The notes below the pieces were generated by a model that was not told where the DNA came from, did no database searches, and was given only the letters and a program-made list of their open reading frames with translations. The translations under genes and the position numbers were made by a program. Shown one piece after another: positions 34,690-46,349 of a stretch of 64,000 nucleotides of DNA. Source of the stretch: Axinella damicornis (taxonomy: Eukaryota; Porifera; Demospongiae; Axinellida; Axinellidae); NCBI GenBank assembly GCA_963931865.1, contig OZ007512.1:5168883-5232882 (forward strand), written 5' to 3'. Each line of letters begins with the position of its first letter. Position 1 is the stretch's first letter.

Positions 34690-35550
34690 GACTAGCTACG
34701 ACATGAAGTGTTTGTATAAAGTCACATGATGCAGTGTTTTCCCCAAAGGAGGATACCAGGTGCACCCCTTCTTTTCCCAGCCTAATTTCATTTCCTTTAA
34801 AATTGTAGTGGTCATATTTTGGCTCCTCCCCCGTCTTATCCTGCCACCTTTGAGGTTAACACTGCACTATTGAACATGTTGCAGTAATGGCATATGCCGC
34901 AGTGTGACTCCATTCGAATTGGACCGCTAGGAGGTTGGGCACATTCTCTGTGCACATGACTATGACTGCACTAATTGAGTGTTTACGTTCCTAAGCTCAA
35001 CTGCCTCGTTCCCACGTCAACTTGGCATGGGACCGAAAGCAAACCTAAAGTGCCAAACTACAGTTGGGGAGTTTGAATGGTAGGAGTGCCTTGAAGATGC
35101 TTCATTATCGGTCCAGTTGGAGTACCAGGAGTGCCTGGTAGCACTGGCCATAAGTGACTCAGGGGTTGAATGGGGTTGACTGCATCTTTGGAATGTACTC
35201 AACTCAAGCTTTCCAATATGGAATGTTGGTATTGACATCTACTGTATTGTGTGTGTATGTGCATTGTGAGTGTGTGTGTATGAGTTCTGCTTTGTGTGTG
35301 GGTGAGTCCATGGGTTTTGGTGTACGTGTGTGTACGTGATGATGAATGAGTAGCTTTCCTTTCCAACGATGTCAATTTTGTTGAGATACTCTTAAAGACT
35401 GCCGAGAACACACTTCAGTGCAGAAAGCCTCCACATAAATTTGCCTGTGCATATGTCACATGACCGTGTCCAACCTCCTCTCAGTTTGACCCTTCAGGCA
35501 GACTTTTTGTCCATCACTTCCTTTGTATGCTATCATGTAAACAAATCATG
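34690..35550. other. No gene seen
   Basis: Contains GT-rich tracts near 35240-35340 and a half MITE end near 35003 (cctcgttccca). Nothing else supported. Confidence 0.4.
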
Positions 35551-35559
35551 ATGTCTGCA

Positions 35560-35782
35560 TGTCACAATCATCATCCCAATACCTGAACCAGACATCAAAC
35601 AACTAGGGAATTTCCCTAGTGGACTAATTGGGTTGTTATTGACTTATTGACTGCTAATTTTAGAATGGCATTACAAGCTTTACACAGCGAAAATCCACAG
35701 CAGAAAAATATCAAACACACTTTGTCTAATTCCCTAGTTGTTTGATGTCTGGTTCAGGTATTGGGATGATGATTGTGACAAC
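35560..35782. repeat. Foldback element with about 55-bp arms
   Basis: caatcatcatcccaatacct ... caaacaactagggaatt is repeated in inverse order at 35725-35782 around a 110-bp centre. Confidence 0.8.
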
Positions 35783-35804
35783 AACTAGTCACTCCAACCA
35801 TCAA

Positions 35805-36004
35805 GTCTAGCTGCTAGCCCCTCTCCGTCCGGCCGGTCAAGGCTAACTGGCTTGGCGGACAGGGGCTAGTGGCTAGACTGCTCTCCATCCTGAACCTAGT
35901 CTATCGAGCTAGACCAATTCTTCAGGAAGTTTGGGCGGGGCGTACGTTCCCTACACCCGCCCACAACTTCCTGAGTGAGAGTTGGTCAAGCTCGATAGAC
36001 TATC
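35805..36004. mobile_element. Two adjacent foldback MITEs
   Basis: The first (about 35808-35880) pairs ctagcccctctccgtccg-type sequence with its inverse ending ggctagtggctagact. The second (about 35897-36003) has ends tagtctatcgagctagacc and inverse. The same pair recurs at 38823-39030 and 45605-45811. Confidence 0.75.
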
Positions 36005-36049
36005 CTAGTTTTTGCAAAATCTAGTGCTGTTTGTATAATGTGCAGGCTG

Positions 36050-37990
36050 TATAATTCCCAGGCTCGTAGAAGGGAGGAGAGAGAGCCTGTTATGACCAGG
36101 TTCCCAGGCTGGTAGAGGGGAGGAGAGAGAGCCTGTTATGACCTGGTCCCCAGGCTGGTAGAGGGGAGGAGAGAGAGCCTGTTATGACCTGGTCCCCAGG
36201 CTGGTAGAGGGGAGGAGAGAGAGCCTGTTATGACCTGGTTCCCAGGCTTGTAGAGGGGAGGAGAGAGAGCCTGTTATGACCTGGTTCCCAGGCTCGTAGA
36301 GGGGAAGAGAGAGAGCCTGTTATGACCTGGTTCCCAGGCTCGTAGAGGGGAGGAGAGAGAGCCTGTTATGACCTGGTTTCCAGGCTCGTAGAGAGGAGGA
36401 GAGAGAGCCTGTTATGACTTGGTTCCCAGGCTCGTAGAGGGGGGGGAGAGAGAGCCTGTTATGACCTGGTTCCCAGGCTCGTAGAGTGGAGGAGAGAGAG
36501 TCTGTTATGACCTGGTTCCCAGGCTCGTAGAGGGGAGGAGAGAGAGCCTGTTATGACCTGGTTCCCAGGCTCCTAGAGGGGAGGAGAGAGAGCCTGTTAT
36601 GACCTGGTTCCCAGGCTTGTAGAGGGGAGGAGAGAGAGCCTGTTATGACCTGGTTCCCAGGCTCGTAGAGGGGAAGAGAGAGAGCCTGTTATGACCTGGT
36701 TCCCAGGCTCGTAGAGGGGAGGAGAGAGAGCCTGTTATGACCTGGTTCCCAGGCTCGTAGAGGGGAGGAGAGAGAGCCTGTTATGACCTGGTTCCCAGGC
36801 TCGTAGAGGGGGGGAGAGAGAGCCTGTTATGACCTGGTTCCCAGGCTCGTAGAGTGGAGGAGAGAGAGTCTGTTATGACCTGGTTCCCAGGCTCGTAGAG
36901 GGGAGGAGAGAGAGCCTGTTATGACCTGGTTTCCAGGCTCGTAGAGGGGAAGAGAGAGAGCCTGTTATGACCTGGTTCCCAGGCTCGTAGAGGGGAGGAG
37001 AGAGAGCCTGTTATGACCTGGTTCCCAGGCTCGTAGAGGGGAGGAGAGAGAGAGCCTGTTATGACCTGGTTCCCAGGCTCGTAGAGGGGAGGAGAGAGAG
37101 CCTGTTATGACCTGGTTCCCAGGCTCGTAGAGGGGGGGAGAGAGAGCCTGTTATGACCTGGTTCCCAGGCTCGTAGAGTGGAGGAGAGAGAGTCTGTTAT
37201 GACCTGGTTCCCAGGCTCGTAGAGGGGAGGAGAGAGAGCCTGTTATGACCTGGTTCCCATGGCAGGCTCGTAGAGTGGAGCCTGTTATGACCTGGTTCCC
37301 AGGCTCATAGAGGGGAGGAGAGAGAGCCTGTTATGACCTGGTTTCCAGGCTCGTAGAGGGGAGGAGAGAGAGCCTGTTATGACCTGGTTCCCAGTCTCGT
37401 AGAGGGGAGGAGAGAGAGTCTGTTATGACCTGGTTCCCATGGCAGGCTCGTAGAGTGGAGGAGAGAGAGCCTGTTATGACCTGGTTTCCAGGCTCGTAGA
37501 GGGGAGGAGAGAGAGCCTGTTATGACCTGGTTCCCATGGCAGGCTCGTAGAGTGGAGGAGAGAGAGCCTGTTATGACCTGGTTTCCAGGCTCATAGAAGG
37601 GAGGAGAGAGAGCCTGTTATGACCTGGTTTCCAGACTCGTAGAGGGGAGGAGAGAGAGCCTGTTATGACCTGGTTCCCATGGCAGGCTCGTAGAGTGGAG
37701 GAGAGAGAGCCTGTTATGACCTGGTTTCCAGGCTCGTAGAGGGGAGGAGAGAGAGCCTGTTATGACCTGGTTCCCAGGCTCGTAGAGTGGAGGAGAGAGA
37801 GCCTGTTATGACCTGGTTCCCAGGCTCGTAGAGGGGAGGAGAGAGAGCCTGTTATGACCTGGTTCCAGACTCGTAGAGTGGAGGAGAGAGGGCCTGTTAT
37901 GACCTGGTTCCCAGGCTCGTAGAGGGGAGGAGAGAGAGCCTGTTATGACCTGGTTCCCTGGCTCGTAGAGGGGAGGAGAGAGAGCCTGTT
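36050..37990. repeat. 46-bp minisatellite, about 42 copies
   Basis: Unit ggttcccaggctcgtagagg followed by ggaggagagagagcctgtta and tgacct. Some units carry a 5-bp insert (atggc). Each unit contains caggctc and its inverse gagcctg, so each can fold into a small hairpin. Confidence 0.95.
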
Positions 37991-38512
37991 ATCCACTGTT
38001 TGTGCATGCACTTAATAACCACATGGAGTTATGTGGGAGTGTACCATTATGACGATGCATTCACATTATGCACACACAATACACGCATCCATATACACAG
38101 GGTTCTGGATAGACGTTGGGATTTCATCATAGGCCCAGGTCTCTGTCTGTCCTTCCTCATGAAGATAGCCCCTGAGAGGCTGACTGAGGGAGAGAACTTC
38201 ATGGGAAAAGTAGTTGTGGTAGGTCAGGCAGCTTCCCATCTTAAACAAGCTACTGTGGTTTGCAAAAGCTATGAAAACAGATGTGGTTCCTAATAATCCA
38301 ATTAAGGTTCTAGTACAACATTTACAGCAGCCATATGAAACACTGCTGTTTCAATGAACCTACTGTACAAAGCATGGTATATGTACGTCTCATAATCAGA
38401 GGTGAAGGCCTTCTTAAAGGCATCTACGTACATGTACATGTAACTCATAGACCAGATATCCACTCGAGAGGCTGTGTGCCTTGCTGCAGCTGCTCTACAT
38501 GTAGCTGCTACC

Positions 38513-38592
38513 TAGCCTCGTTCCCAGACCCACACTCTGCTTAACCGTACTGCAAGCAACGGAAAGCTGGGTGGGGCCTGGAAACGAGGCTA
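38513..38592. mobile_element. MULE-type MITE, 80 bp
   Basis: tagcctcgttcccagaccc and tggaaacgaggcta ends; flanks gctgctacc and gcttctacc match at 8 of 9 bases. Confidence 0.8.
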
Positions 38593-38737
38593 GCTTCTAC
38601 CAGGAGCCGTGGAGAGGAGTGTCTAACTTTTGTACTGTATGTGTGTAAAATGTTCTGTGAAATTCCAACTTTCAAGATGTTTTACCGTATTTAGAAATAA
38701 ACGTTCCACTTGCGTGGATAATCTGCTGAGTGTGAAG

Positions 38738-39506
38738 TTTTGGTAGCTTCCCACATTATAGTAGTGTGATGGGGAAATCTTTCATCAGAGGAGTTGACCA
38801 CAACTAGTCACTCCAACCATCTACATGTAGTCTAGCTAGCCCCTCTCCGTCCGGCCGGTCAAGGCTAACTGGCTTGGTGGAGAGGGGCTAGTGGCTAGAC
38901 TGCTCTCCATCCTGAACCTAGTCTATCGAGCTAGACCAATTCTTCAGGAAGTTTGGGCGGGGCGTACGTTCCCTACACCCCGCCCACAACTTCCTGAGTG
39001 AGAGAAGACTTGGTCTAGCTCGATAGACTTTCCTGAACCATAAGCTGTAACAGCTATGTAAGCTTACTTGCTGGCAGCCATTGTATGCTTCCTTTCAGGA
39101 CTGCCATTCAGTTTGAAGTCGGACATTGCCCCTGTAATTACTGCTGGGTACACTCTAGTCTGACCTTTGGAGCGTGGGTACAGTACGTAGCAGGTGAGCA
39201 GATGTCAACCATTGAGGAACTGTGTTCGCTGTCAAATGAAACCAAAATTGATCCAGATATGGTCCACACATAGTACATTGATAGACCTGCTTCCACACAT
39301 TTTACAGAGTGAGGTTAGGGAGGGGGGTTGCAGACAGTAAGGGGTTTCCGGACAGTAGGGGGTTTCAGACAGTAGGGCCCGGGGGTTTCAGACTGTAGGG
39401 GGTTTCCAGACAGTAGGGGGTTTCCGGACAGTAGGGGGTTTCCGGACAGTAGGGGTTTCCGGACAGTAGGTGGTTTCCGGACAGTAGGGGGTTTCCAGAC
39501 AGTAGG
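38738..39506. repeat. Segment duplicated at 45528-46195
   Basis: Starts ttttggtagcttcccac. It carries the two foldbacks, the piece gactgccattcagtttgaag and the start of an 18-bp minisatellite (ggacagtagggggtttcc). A short exon-like frame at 39103-39195 is conserved in both copies but not assigned. Confidence 0.85.
39330..39506. repeat. 18-bp minisatellite (first block)
   Basis: About nine copies of ggacagtagggggtttcc. Other blocks are at 44724-44915 and 46125-46195. The DNA transposon at 39507-44723 is inserted within this array. Confidence 0.9.
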
Positions 39507-40280
39507 GGGCAATTCCATGAAAAGTGAAACCCTGAGGTCAAATTTTAAAACTAGTCAAATCCTAACACAAAATATACCATTTTGAAGCCCAAAGCGTGTA
39601 GTTTAGGTTTCACAAGTAGTTTTTCGATTTTTCGTGGTTTGTACTTAATTAAGGTCGCCTGTACAACGTTCACGGTATGAATCGTATCCGTGGCCATTTT
39701 TGGTGTATGGGTCATTCCATGTCAAGTCAACACAAAAAAAGCATGACCTCTTCCGATTTTGACGAAACTTGGTGAGCTTGTTAGGTCTATTGAAAAACCA
39801 CTCCACACCAAATTTCAGCTGCCTAAGTATTGCACTTGTTCAACTACAACCAATTTAATTTTGGTCTCGGGTGCCCGCTCAAGACCACATGCCATGACTT
39901 AAATACATGTATCTTCTGATCTGATCGCCGTAGAGAGTTGCAACAAAGATTATCACAAAGCCCTTGAAGAGCTCTTTCATATGGCATAATTAATTATATA
40001 ATTTGACCTTTGACTTGATTAAAGGTCAGAGGTTATGTTGTGTGACCTTTGACCTTGGTTTTTGGAAAAACGGAAGTTTTTTTTTTTTTTTAAACTTTTT
40101 ATACAAACAGCTTGAACCTAGATATGCTTATTCACAAAGTTTTAATTTGGGACTACAGTGGGAACAACAAATATAAACCAAAATGTAGTAGCATGTAGAA
40201 AAATGTGCAGTTAGAACTGTGTAGAAATGAAGTATCTAAAACAAAATATTGTATAATAATCTGTCTACTGTGAAGTTAGT

Positions 40281-40472
40281 TCAGTTTCTGAGTTTTTCAG
40301 TTGCAGCTCGACTTGCCTTTTCAAGTACAAGGTCACCTTCCTCAACAGTGACTCTCTCTACTTTGGAAATAGTCGAAGAGGAATACACTGTGGTGGACAC
40401 TTTATATCTTGACAGCGGAACGAAAGAATGTAATTTGCGTGTTCCAGGAATGCATGGTGCGTGACTGCCCAA
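40281..40472 (-). pseudogene. Transposase C-terminal fragment, left arm
   Basis: Minus-strand reading IPGTRKLHSFVPLS, then SSSTISKVERVT and ASRAATEKLRN. It parallels IPGTRSLHTFIPKS and DSRAATAKLK of the intact transposase at 47371-49674, with the section between missing. Confidence 0.75.
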
Positions 40473-40574
40473 AACGCTGTTCTAGGAGGACCTGTTCACT
40501 CTTGTAGTCATCCTCAGCCAAGTACTGGAAAAGTCGTTGCTGGAATGTTGTCAACTGCGTGTGTGTCATAATGT

Positions 40575-40591
40575 GCGTGTGTGTGTGTGTG

Positions 40592-40623
<32 letters not shown>

Positions 40624-40665
40624 CGTGTGTGTGTGTGTGTGTGGTGTGTGTGTGTGTGTGTGTGC
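40575..40665. repeat. (GT)n microsatellite
   Basis: GT-rich tract in the left arm, the counterpart of the CA tract at 41757-41905 in the right arm. Confidence 0.9.
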
Positions 40666-40794
40666 ATGACGGAAGTGGGACGTTCGGGGGGCGGGACTAG
40701 ACTAGTGACGCGTGACTTTTGTACTTCAATTTACTGAACCTGCGAAGAATGTTCGATAACATTAGGCATGGACATTAGGCATGGGCTGGAAATC

Positions 40795-41010
40795 AGCAGT
40801 CGAAGCGGATGCAATCGAGGAGCAGCAGTTGATCGAAGCGGACACAATCTGGGAGCAGCAGTTGAAGTGGACGCAATTGGCGAGCAGCAGCCGCAATCAT
40901 GGAGCAGCAGCTGAAGCGGACGCAATCAGGGAGCATGCAGCAGCTGAAGTGGACTCATGCAGCAGCTGAAGCGGACACAATTGGGGAGCAGCAGCTCTGC
41001 ACAGAGAGCT
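40795..41010. repeat. About 28-30 bp repeat in the transposon core
   Basis: Units such as ggagcagcagctgaagcgga recur six or seven times. A single unit of the same type lies near 2786-2806, far from this element. Confidence 0.7.
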
Positions 41011-41424
41011 GTCTGCTCACATAGGCGAAATATTTTGCGTGGAAGTGAACCAAACCTCTCTCTCAGGAATTCAATAAGGTTTCTCTGGAAGAGGTGGACA
41101 GCCACTGTATCATGATGAAGACATGACATAGCTGAGATGGTGCAGCTCACCAGCACTCATGTAGTATGCGACAAATGGGTGTACGGTTGCTTGTGAATTA
41201 AAGCCTTGAGCTGTGTCTTGCAGCACAAAGGAACAATTCTCGGAAAAGTCAGCCACAACCAAAAACTCTCCTGGTTGTAAGTTGGATTTCAATTCCATTT
41301 GGAAAGAAGATCGTTGCCTTGCAATAAAGGAGTTGGGAAGGAGAACTTCCAGTTTCTCACATTGCTGTGAGGTCAACATCACTGGGCAAAAATCTGTTGC
41401 AACCCATTTGGAAAAGCTAAGCAT
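40926..41424 (-). pseudogene. Transposase middle fragment, inverted in the core
   Basis: Two minus-strand frames match the central part of the 47371-49674 protein: VVADFSENCSFVLQDTAQGF and HDTVAVHLFQRNLIEFL. The sequence ends at the point where the second catalytic-type Asp is expected, and is frameshifted. Confidence 0.75.
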
Positions 41425-41710
41425 ACATATCAGAAGAAGAACCTCCGACCAGTTTTACCGTGGATGTGTGAAAAACTTCCTTCTCTTTCATTCAAGGCCA
41501 AGGTATGTGATGATTGTAGAAAGAAGCTTTCTAAGGCACCATTACCAACACCTGAGTCAGCAGAGGTGTTTGAATCTAGTCAAGATGATGGCGGTGCAAA
41601 CAGTGATCCTGAAGAACTATTTTATCAGCAGGAGTCTATAGAACCCATTAATCAGTGCTTGAGTGCCATTGGGGAGAGTTCGAGGTTCATTAAATTGAAG
41701 TACAAAAGTC
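41425..41710 (+). pseudogene. Transposase N-terminal fragment
   Basis: Plus-strand reading with KVCDDCRKKLSKAP and INQCLSAIGES, parallel to RICDNCRKQLART and VSKCLEDMGET of the intact protein. It is cut off at the right arm. Confidence 0.7.
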
Positions 41711-41756
41711 ACGCGTCACTAGTCTAGTCCCGCCCCCCGAACGTCCCACTTCTGTC

Positions 41757-41905
<149 letters not shown>

Positions 41906-42108
41906 AGTTGACAGCAACGACTTTTCCAGTACTTGGCTGAGCATGACTACAAGAGTGAACAGGTCCTCCTAGAACAGCGTTTTGGGCAGTCACGCACCAT
42001 GCATTCCTGGAACACGCAAATTACATTCTTTCGTTCCGCTGTCAAGATATAAAGTGTCCACCAGAGTGTATTCCTCTTCGACTATTTCCAAAGTAGAGAG
42101 AGTCACTG

Positions 42109-42384
42109 TTGAGGAAGGTGACCTTGTACTTGACATGTGCATATGATGATGACTGGTGGCTTGCATGTGTTCTGCGATTAAATGAAGACAATGAAGAAGT
42201 AAGTGTAAGCTTCCTGCATCCTCAAGGCCCCTCACGTTCATTCAAGTATCCACCTACCCCGGAAATTTTAAATATTCCAGTTGGAGATGTTCTAACCTTG
42301 GTCGATCCAAGGACTGCTAAAGGTCGCACGTACACTCTCACACAAAAGGCAAGTCGAGCTGCAACTGAAAAACTCAGAAACTGA
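42109..42384 (+). pseudogene. Transposase C-terminal fragment, right arm
   Basis: Reads DDWWLACVLRLNEDNEEVSV, LHPQGPSRSFKYPPTPEIL and LVDPRTAKGRTYTL to a stop. It matches the last 90 residues of the intact transposase in order, so this arm retains the true 3' end of the gene. Confidence 0.8.
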
Positions 42385-43094
42385 ACTAACTTCACAGTAG
42401 ACAGATTATTATACAATATTTTGTTTTAGATACTTCATTTCTACACAGTTCTAACTGCACATTTTTCTACATGCTACTACATTTTGGTTTATATTTGTTG
42501 TTCCCACTGTAGTCCCAAATTAAAACTTTGTGAATAAACATATCTAGGTTCAAGCTGTTTGTATAAAAAGTTTGAAAAAAAAAAAACTTCCGTTTTTCCA
42601 GAAACCAAGGTGAAAGGTCACACAACATAACCTCTGACCTTTAATCAAGTCAAAGGTCAAATTATATAATTAATTATGCCATATGAAAGAGCTCTTCAAG
42701 GGCTTTGAGATAATCTTTGTTGCAACTCTCTACGGCGATCAGATCAGAAGATACAGGTATTTAAGTCATGGCATGTGGTCTAGAACGGGCACCCGAGACC
42801 AAAATTAAATTGGCTGTAGTTGAACAAGTACAATACTTAGGCAGCTGAAATTTGGTGTGGAGTGGTTTTTCAATAGACCTAACAAGCTCACCAAGTTTCG
42901 TCAAAATCGGAAGAGGTCATGCTTTTTTTGTGTTGACTTGACATGGAATGACCCGTATATCAGTGACAGATTATCTCATCCTAAGTAGTACATGTAAATA
43001 CTGAAAAAACTGTATGATTGGACCTCCTAGGAGTTTCTTGAAGTGATTCATCAAAATCTAATTAATGACAGCTGCCTGTGTGGTAATTACATTT

Positions 43095-44712
43095 TAGGCC
43101 TCTGTACTTCCGTCACAGAAACAGTACCATTCACTTGGTTATTTCATCAAAACAGTTAACTGGTGGCAAACAATTTCAGATTATCTTTTAGTTCTCTAAT
43201 GGGTATAATATCCACTAATCAAAAGAAGGCCACACCTACTACAATTGCCGTAAATGCCGTGACGGAAGTACACTTATTGCGTCCTTCCGTCACATACTTC
43301 CGTCACAAGAGCAATTTTGATATCAAATTGGCTGCAATCTGTTTACATAGCTAGCTTGTGATTAGTATATCACAAGGCAGCTGCATCAGCTTCAACACAA
43401 GGCAACTGCATCACTTTCAAACTGTGTTCTGAGTTAGAGCTAGCTCTCTGATGAGTTTTCAGGTAAGCCATTGTGAACAATTGGACTATTCAATGACTGT
43501 TTAGCTGTTAATCATTGTTATGCATAGGATTGTTGCACCAACTTAGGCCTCACTTTTGTAGCTAACTAGCTAGCAGGGTTTCACAGGGGGGGGGGGCGCC
43601 CTGGGATTTAGCTTGAGTTTCCCCCCACCCAAGAATTTTGAAAAGTATGATGTAATGTGTTTGTGGTTTGTAGCATGGCAGTGATTTTCCTGTAAGGCAC
43701 ACTATATAATTCACATTGTAGTCATATACCGTATGGTCGGAAAATTTGGCGGGGAATTTAATTTGGCGGTTTGGCGGATTATGAACGCACTGCCAAACTA
43801 AATTCCGCCTCTATTTTGTCATGATGTCGTTGTATGCAGGTAGGGTCGTAGCGACACTCTTGCGCATACACTCATAATACTATAGTACCTCTGTCTCTGA
43901 TCTGCCAGAAACAGTGAGCAGCTGATATCTTCCTGGGTACATGCATGGCTGACGATGGTGCGCACTTAAACTACCAAGCACTCCATGGTTGTGAGGCCGT
44001 GCGTTTAGTATCACGTCATTCTCGCTCGGCAAATTTCCACATTTTAATTCCGCCAAATACAATTCACAGCCTTTTAGAGACAATCCGCCAAATTTTCCAG
44101 CCATATGGTAGTGTTAGAACCCCAACAGAATGCATCTCGGAGTCTCTATTTTCAAAACATTTCCTGGGGTGGCATGCCTCCAGACCCCCCAGTAGGAACG
44201 GCCGTGCTACAGTGATTTTTGACATGAATTTATGTAGAAGGCTAGTGATAAACATTGTGATTGTGAACATTGTCATAATAAGTTCCTTTGAAAAGGAATT
44301 TCTGCCTAAAAACAGACACGTACTTCCGTCACGGTTTAATCGTACTTCCGTCACAAGCTAATTAGTGGTTTTTTATAGAAAACAAAAACATATAAGGTGA
44401 GGCTAGGGGATCAAAACATAGTGTTAGTATGTTGCTACAAGAACATGTGACTAGAGGAAATTTCTACTTGTACATTCACAGAAATTTGAGATTGAACCCA
44501 TGTATCCGTCAATTCTTAATTTGTGTGCGTACTTCCGTCACGGACTTTTAACAAGTCCCACCTCTACTCCTGTAATTTAATGAAGGTTTTTTTTCTAGTC
44601 TACACTGTGCCTTAGGTAAGCCCTTTAAGCTGGTATATGTTTATTAAAAAATTGCACATTAATGGGTCTACATATGATTGAATTTGTTGTCTGATTTGTA
44701 CTTCCGTCACGG
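43095..44712. repeat. Dispersed motif tacttccgtcac, about eight copies
   Basis: The 12-mer or a close variant occurs near 43107, 43262 (inverted), 43290, 43304, 44321, 44340, 44530 and 44699, next to the right end of the outer transposon. Subterminal repeats of this kind often bind transposase; that role is inferred. Confidence 0.7.
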
Positions 44713-44723
44713 TGGAATTGCCC

Positions 44724-44915
44724 TAGGGGGTTTCCGGAGAGTAGGGGGTTTCCGGACAGTAGGGGGTTTCCGGACAGTAGGGGGTTACTGGACAGTAAGG
44801 GGTTTCCGGACAGTAAGGGGTTTCCGGACAGTAGGGGGTTTCCGGACAGTAGGGGGTTTCCGGACAGTAGGGAGGTTCCGGACAGTAGGGAGTTTCCGGA
44901 CTGTAGCGGACTTCC
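44724..44915. repeat. 18-bp minisatellite (second block)
   Basis: Continues the ggacagtagggggtttcc array interrupted by the outer transposon. Confidence 0.9.
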
Positions 44916-44917
44916 AG

Positions 44918-45526
44918 CAGCATCGTTCCCAGGCCTTCCACACCTCCAGCTTTTGATCGCTTCCAGTATGCAAAAACGGAGGGGGAAGGCCTGGGGAATC
45001 TTCTCACGTGATACGCGGCACAGCTGACGTCCGGATTCTAGATGCAATAGTTTATTTACATTCCCATCCACAGCTACAGACAAGCTAGAAAACTGAAACA
45101 AGTTTCAGAGAAGAGGTAGGTCCTACCTGTAAAACATATCCAGGTTCGAAGCAAAACCGCTGAGGGATAGCTGTGATACAAGGGGTGAAACTCCAAATAG
45201 TGCTGTCTTTTCGCTCCACGGGAAGATTGCGTCATAGCTGGGCATTTTCATGCTTGTCACTCGGCAGCCCTTTGGAGTCATGCCTTGGTAGCCTGGGTAT
45301 GCTTCATACGCTCGGTGTAGCTCTCAGTTGGCGCTTGTCCCATCTTCGTAGCTAGTGCAGAATGCAAGATCAGTCTCGTACATGTCTTTGACTGTTGATA
45401 TGAGGCGTGACCGTACGACGGTCGTGCCGCGTATCACGTGAGAAGATTCCCCAGGCCTTCCCCCTCCGTTTTTGCATACTGGAAGCGATCAAAAGCTGGA
45501 GGTGTGGAAGGCCTGGGAACGAGGCT
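44918..45526. mobile_element. Long MULE-type MITE, about 609 bp
   Basis: Inverted arms of more than 110 bp, containing ggccttccacacctccagct and cgtgccgcgtatcacgtgag-type sequence, end in gggaacgaggcta on the right. The left terminus is degraded (catcgttcccagg). No target duplication is evident. Confidence 0.8.
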
Positions 45527-45527
45527 A

Positions 45528-46195
45528 GTTTTGGTAGCTTCCCACACTATAGTAGTGTGATGGGGAAATCTTTTATCAGAGGAGTTTACCACAACTAGTC
45601 ACCTAGTCTAGCCGCTAGCCCCTCTCCGTCCGACCGGTCAAGGCTAACTGGCTTAGTGGAGAGGGGCTAGTGGCTAGACTGCTCTCCATCCTGAACCTAG
45701 TCTATCGAGCTAGACCAATTCTTCAGGAAGTTTGGGCAGAGCGTACGTTCCATACACCCCGCCCACAACTTCCTGAGTGAGAGAAGAATTGGTCTAGCTC
45801 GATAGACTATCCTGAACCATAAGCTGTAACAGCTATGTAAGCTTACTTGCTGTCAACCATTGTATGCCTCCTTTCAGGACTGCCATTCAGTTTGAAGTCG
45901 GACATTGCCCCTGTAATTGCTGCTGGGTACACTCTAGTCTGACCTTTGGAGCGTGGGTACAGTACGTCTCATCTTAGCAGGTGAGCAGGTGTCACTATTG
46001 AGGAACTGTGTGTTCACTGTCAAGTGAAACCAAAATTGAATTTTCACTGTTACCAGATATGGTCCACACATAGTACATTGATAGACCTGCTTCCACACAT
46101 TTTACAGTGTGAGGTTAGGGAGGGGGTTCCAGACAGTAGGGGGTTCTGGACAGTAGGGGGGTTCCGGACAGTAGGGGGTTTCCGGACAGCTTTCA
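45528..46195. repeat. Second copy of the 38738-39506 segment
   Basis: Colinear with 38738-39506: foldbacks at about 45605-45681 and 45699-45811, then the exon-like piece and the start of the 18-bp minisatellite. The 9-bp repeats tcctgaacc flank the second foldback here. Confidence 0.85.
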
Positions 46196-46349
46196 CTCTC
46201 TAAGAGCATTTTTTGCTAATTAATAAGTGTATACATCGTCAGAAAGTTTGAAGGTAGGGTATACATGTGCCCTTACGGAAGAATTGCAGAAGAAGTGAAT
46301 GTGGGTGCCGGTGTGAATGGCCTCACATACAGACTCCTTGGATTCATAT

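Noticed and set aside
36050..37990. CRISPR-like array
   Set aside because: The units are contiguous with no unique spacers; it is a eukaryotic minisatellite.
38100..38220. Plus-strand exon reading RRWDFIIGPGLCLSFLMKIA
   Set aside because: Its phase does not fit the donor at 34644, and in the required phase there is a stop after ten codons.
39103..39195. Exon after cttcctttcag, duplicated at 45898
   Set aside because: Acceptor and donor look fair, but in the required phase the frame stops, and the open alternative has no recognisable domain; left as part of a duplicated segment.
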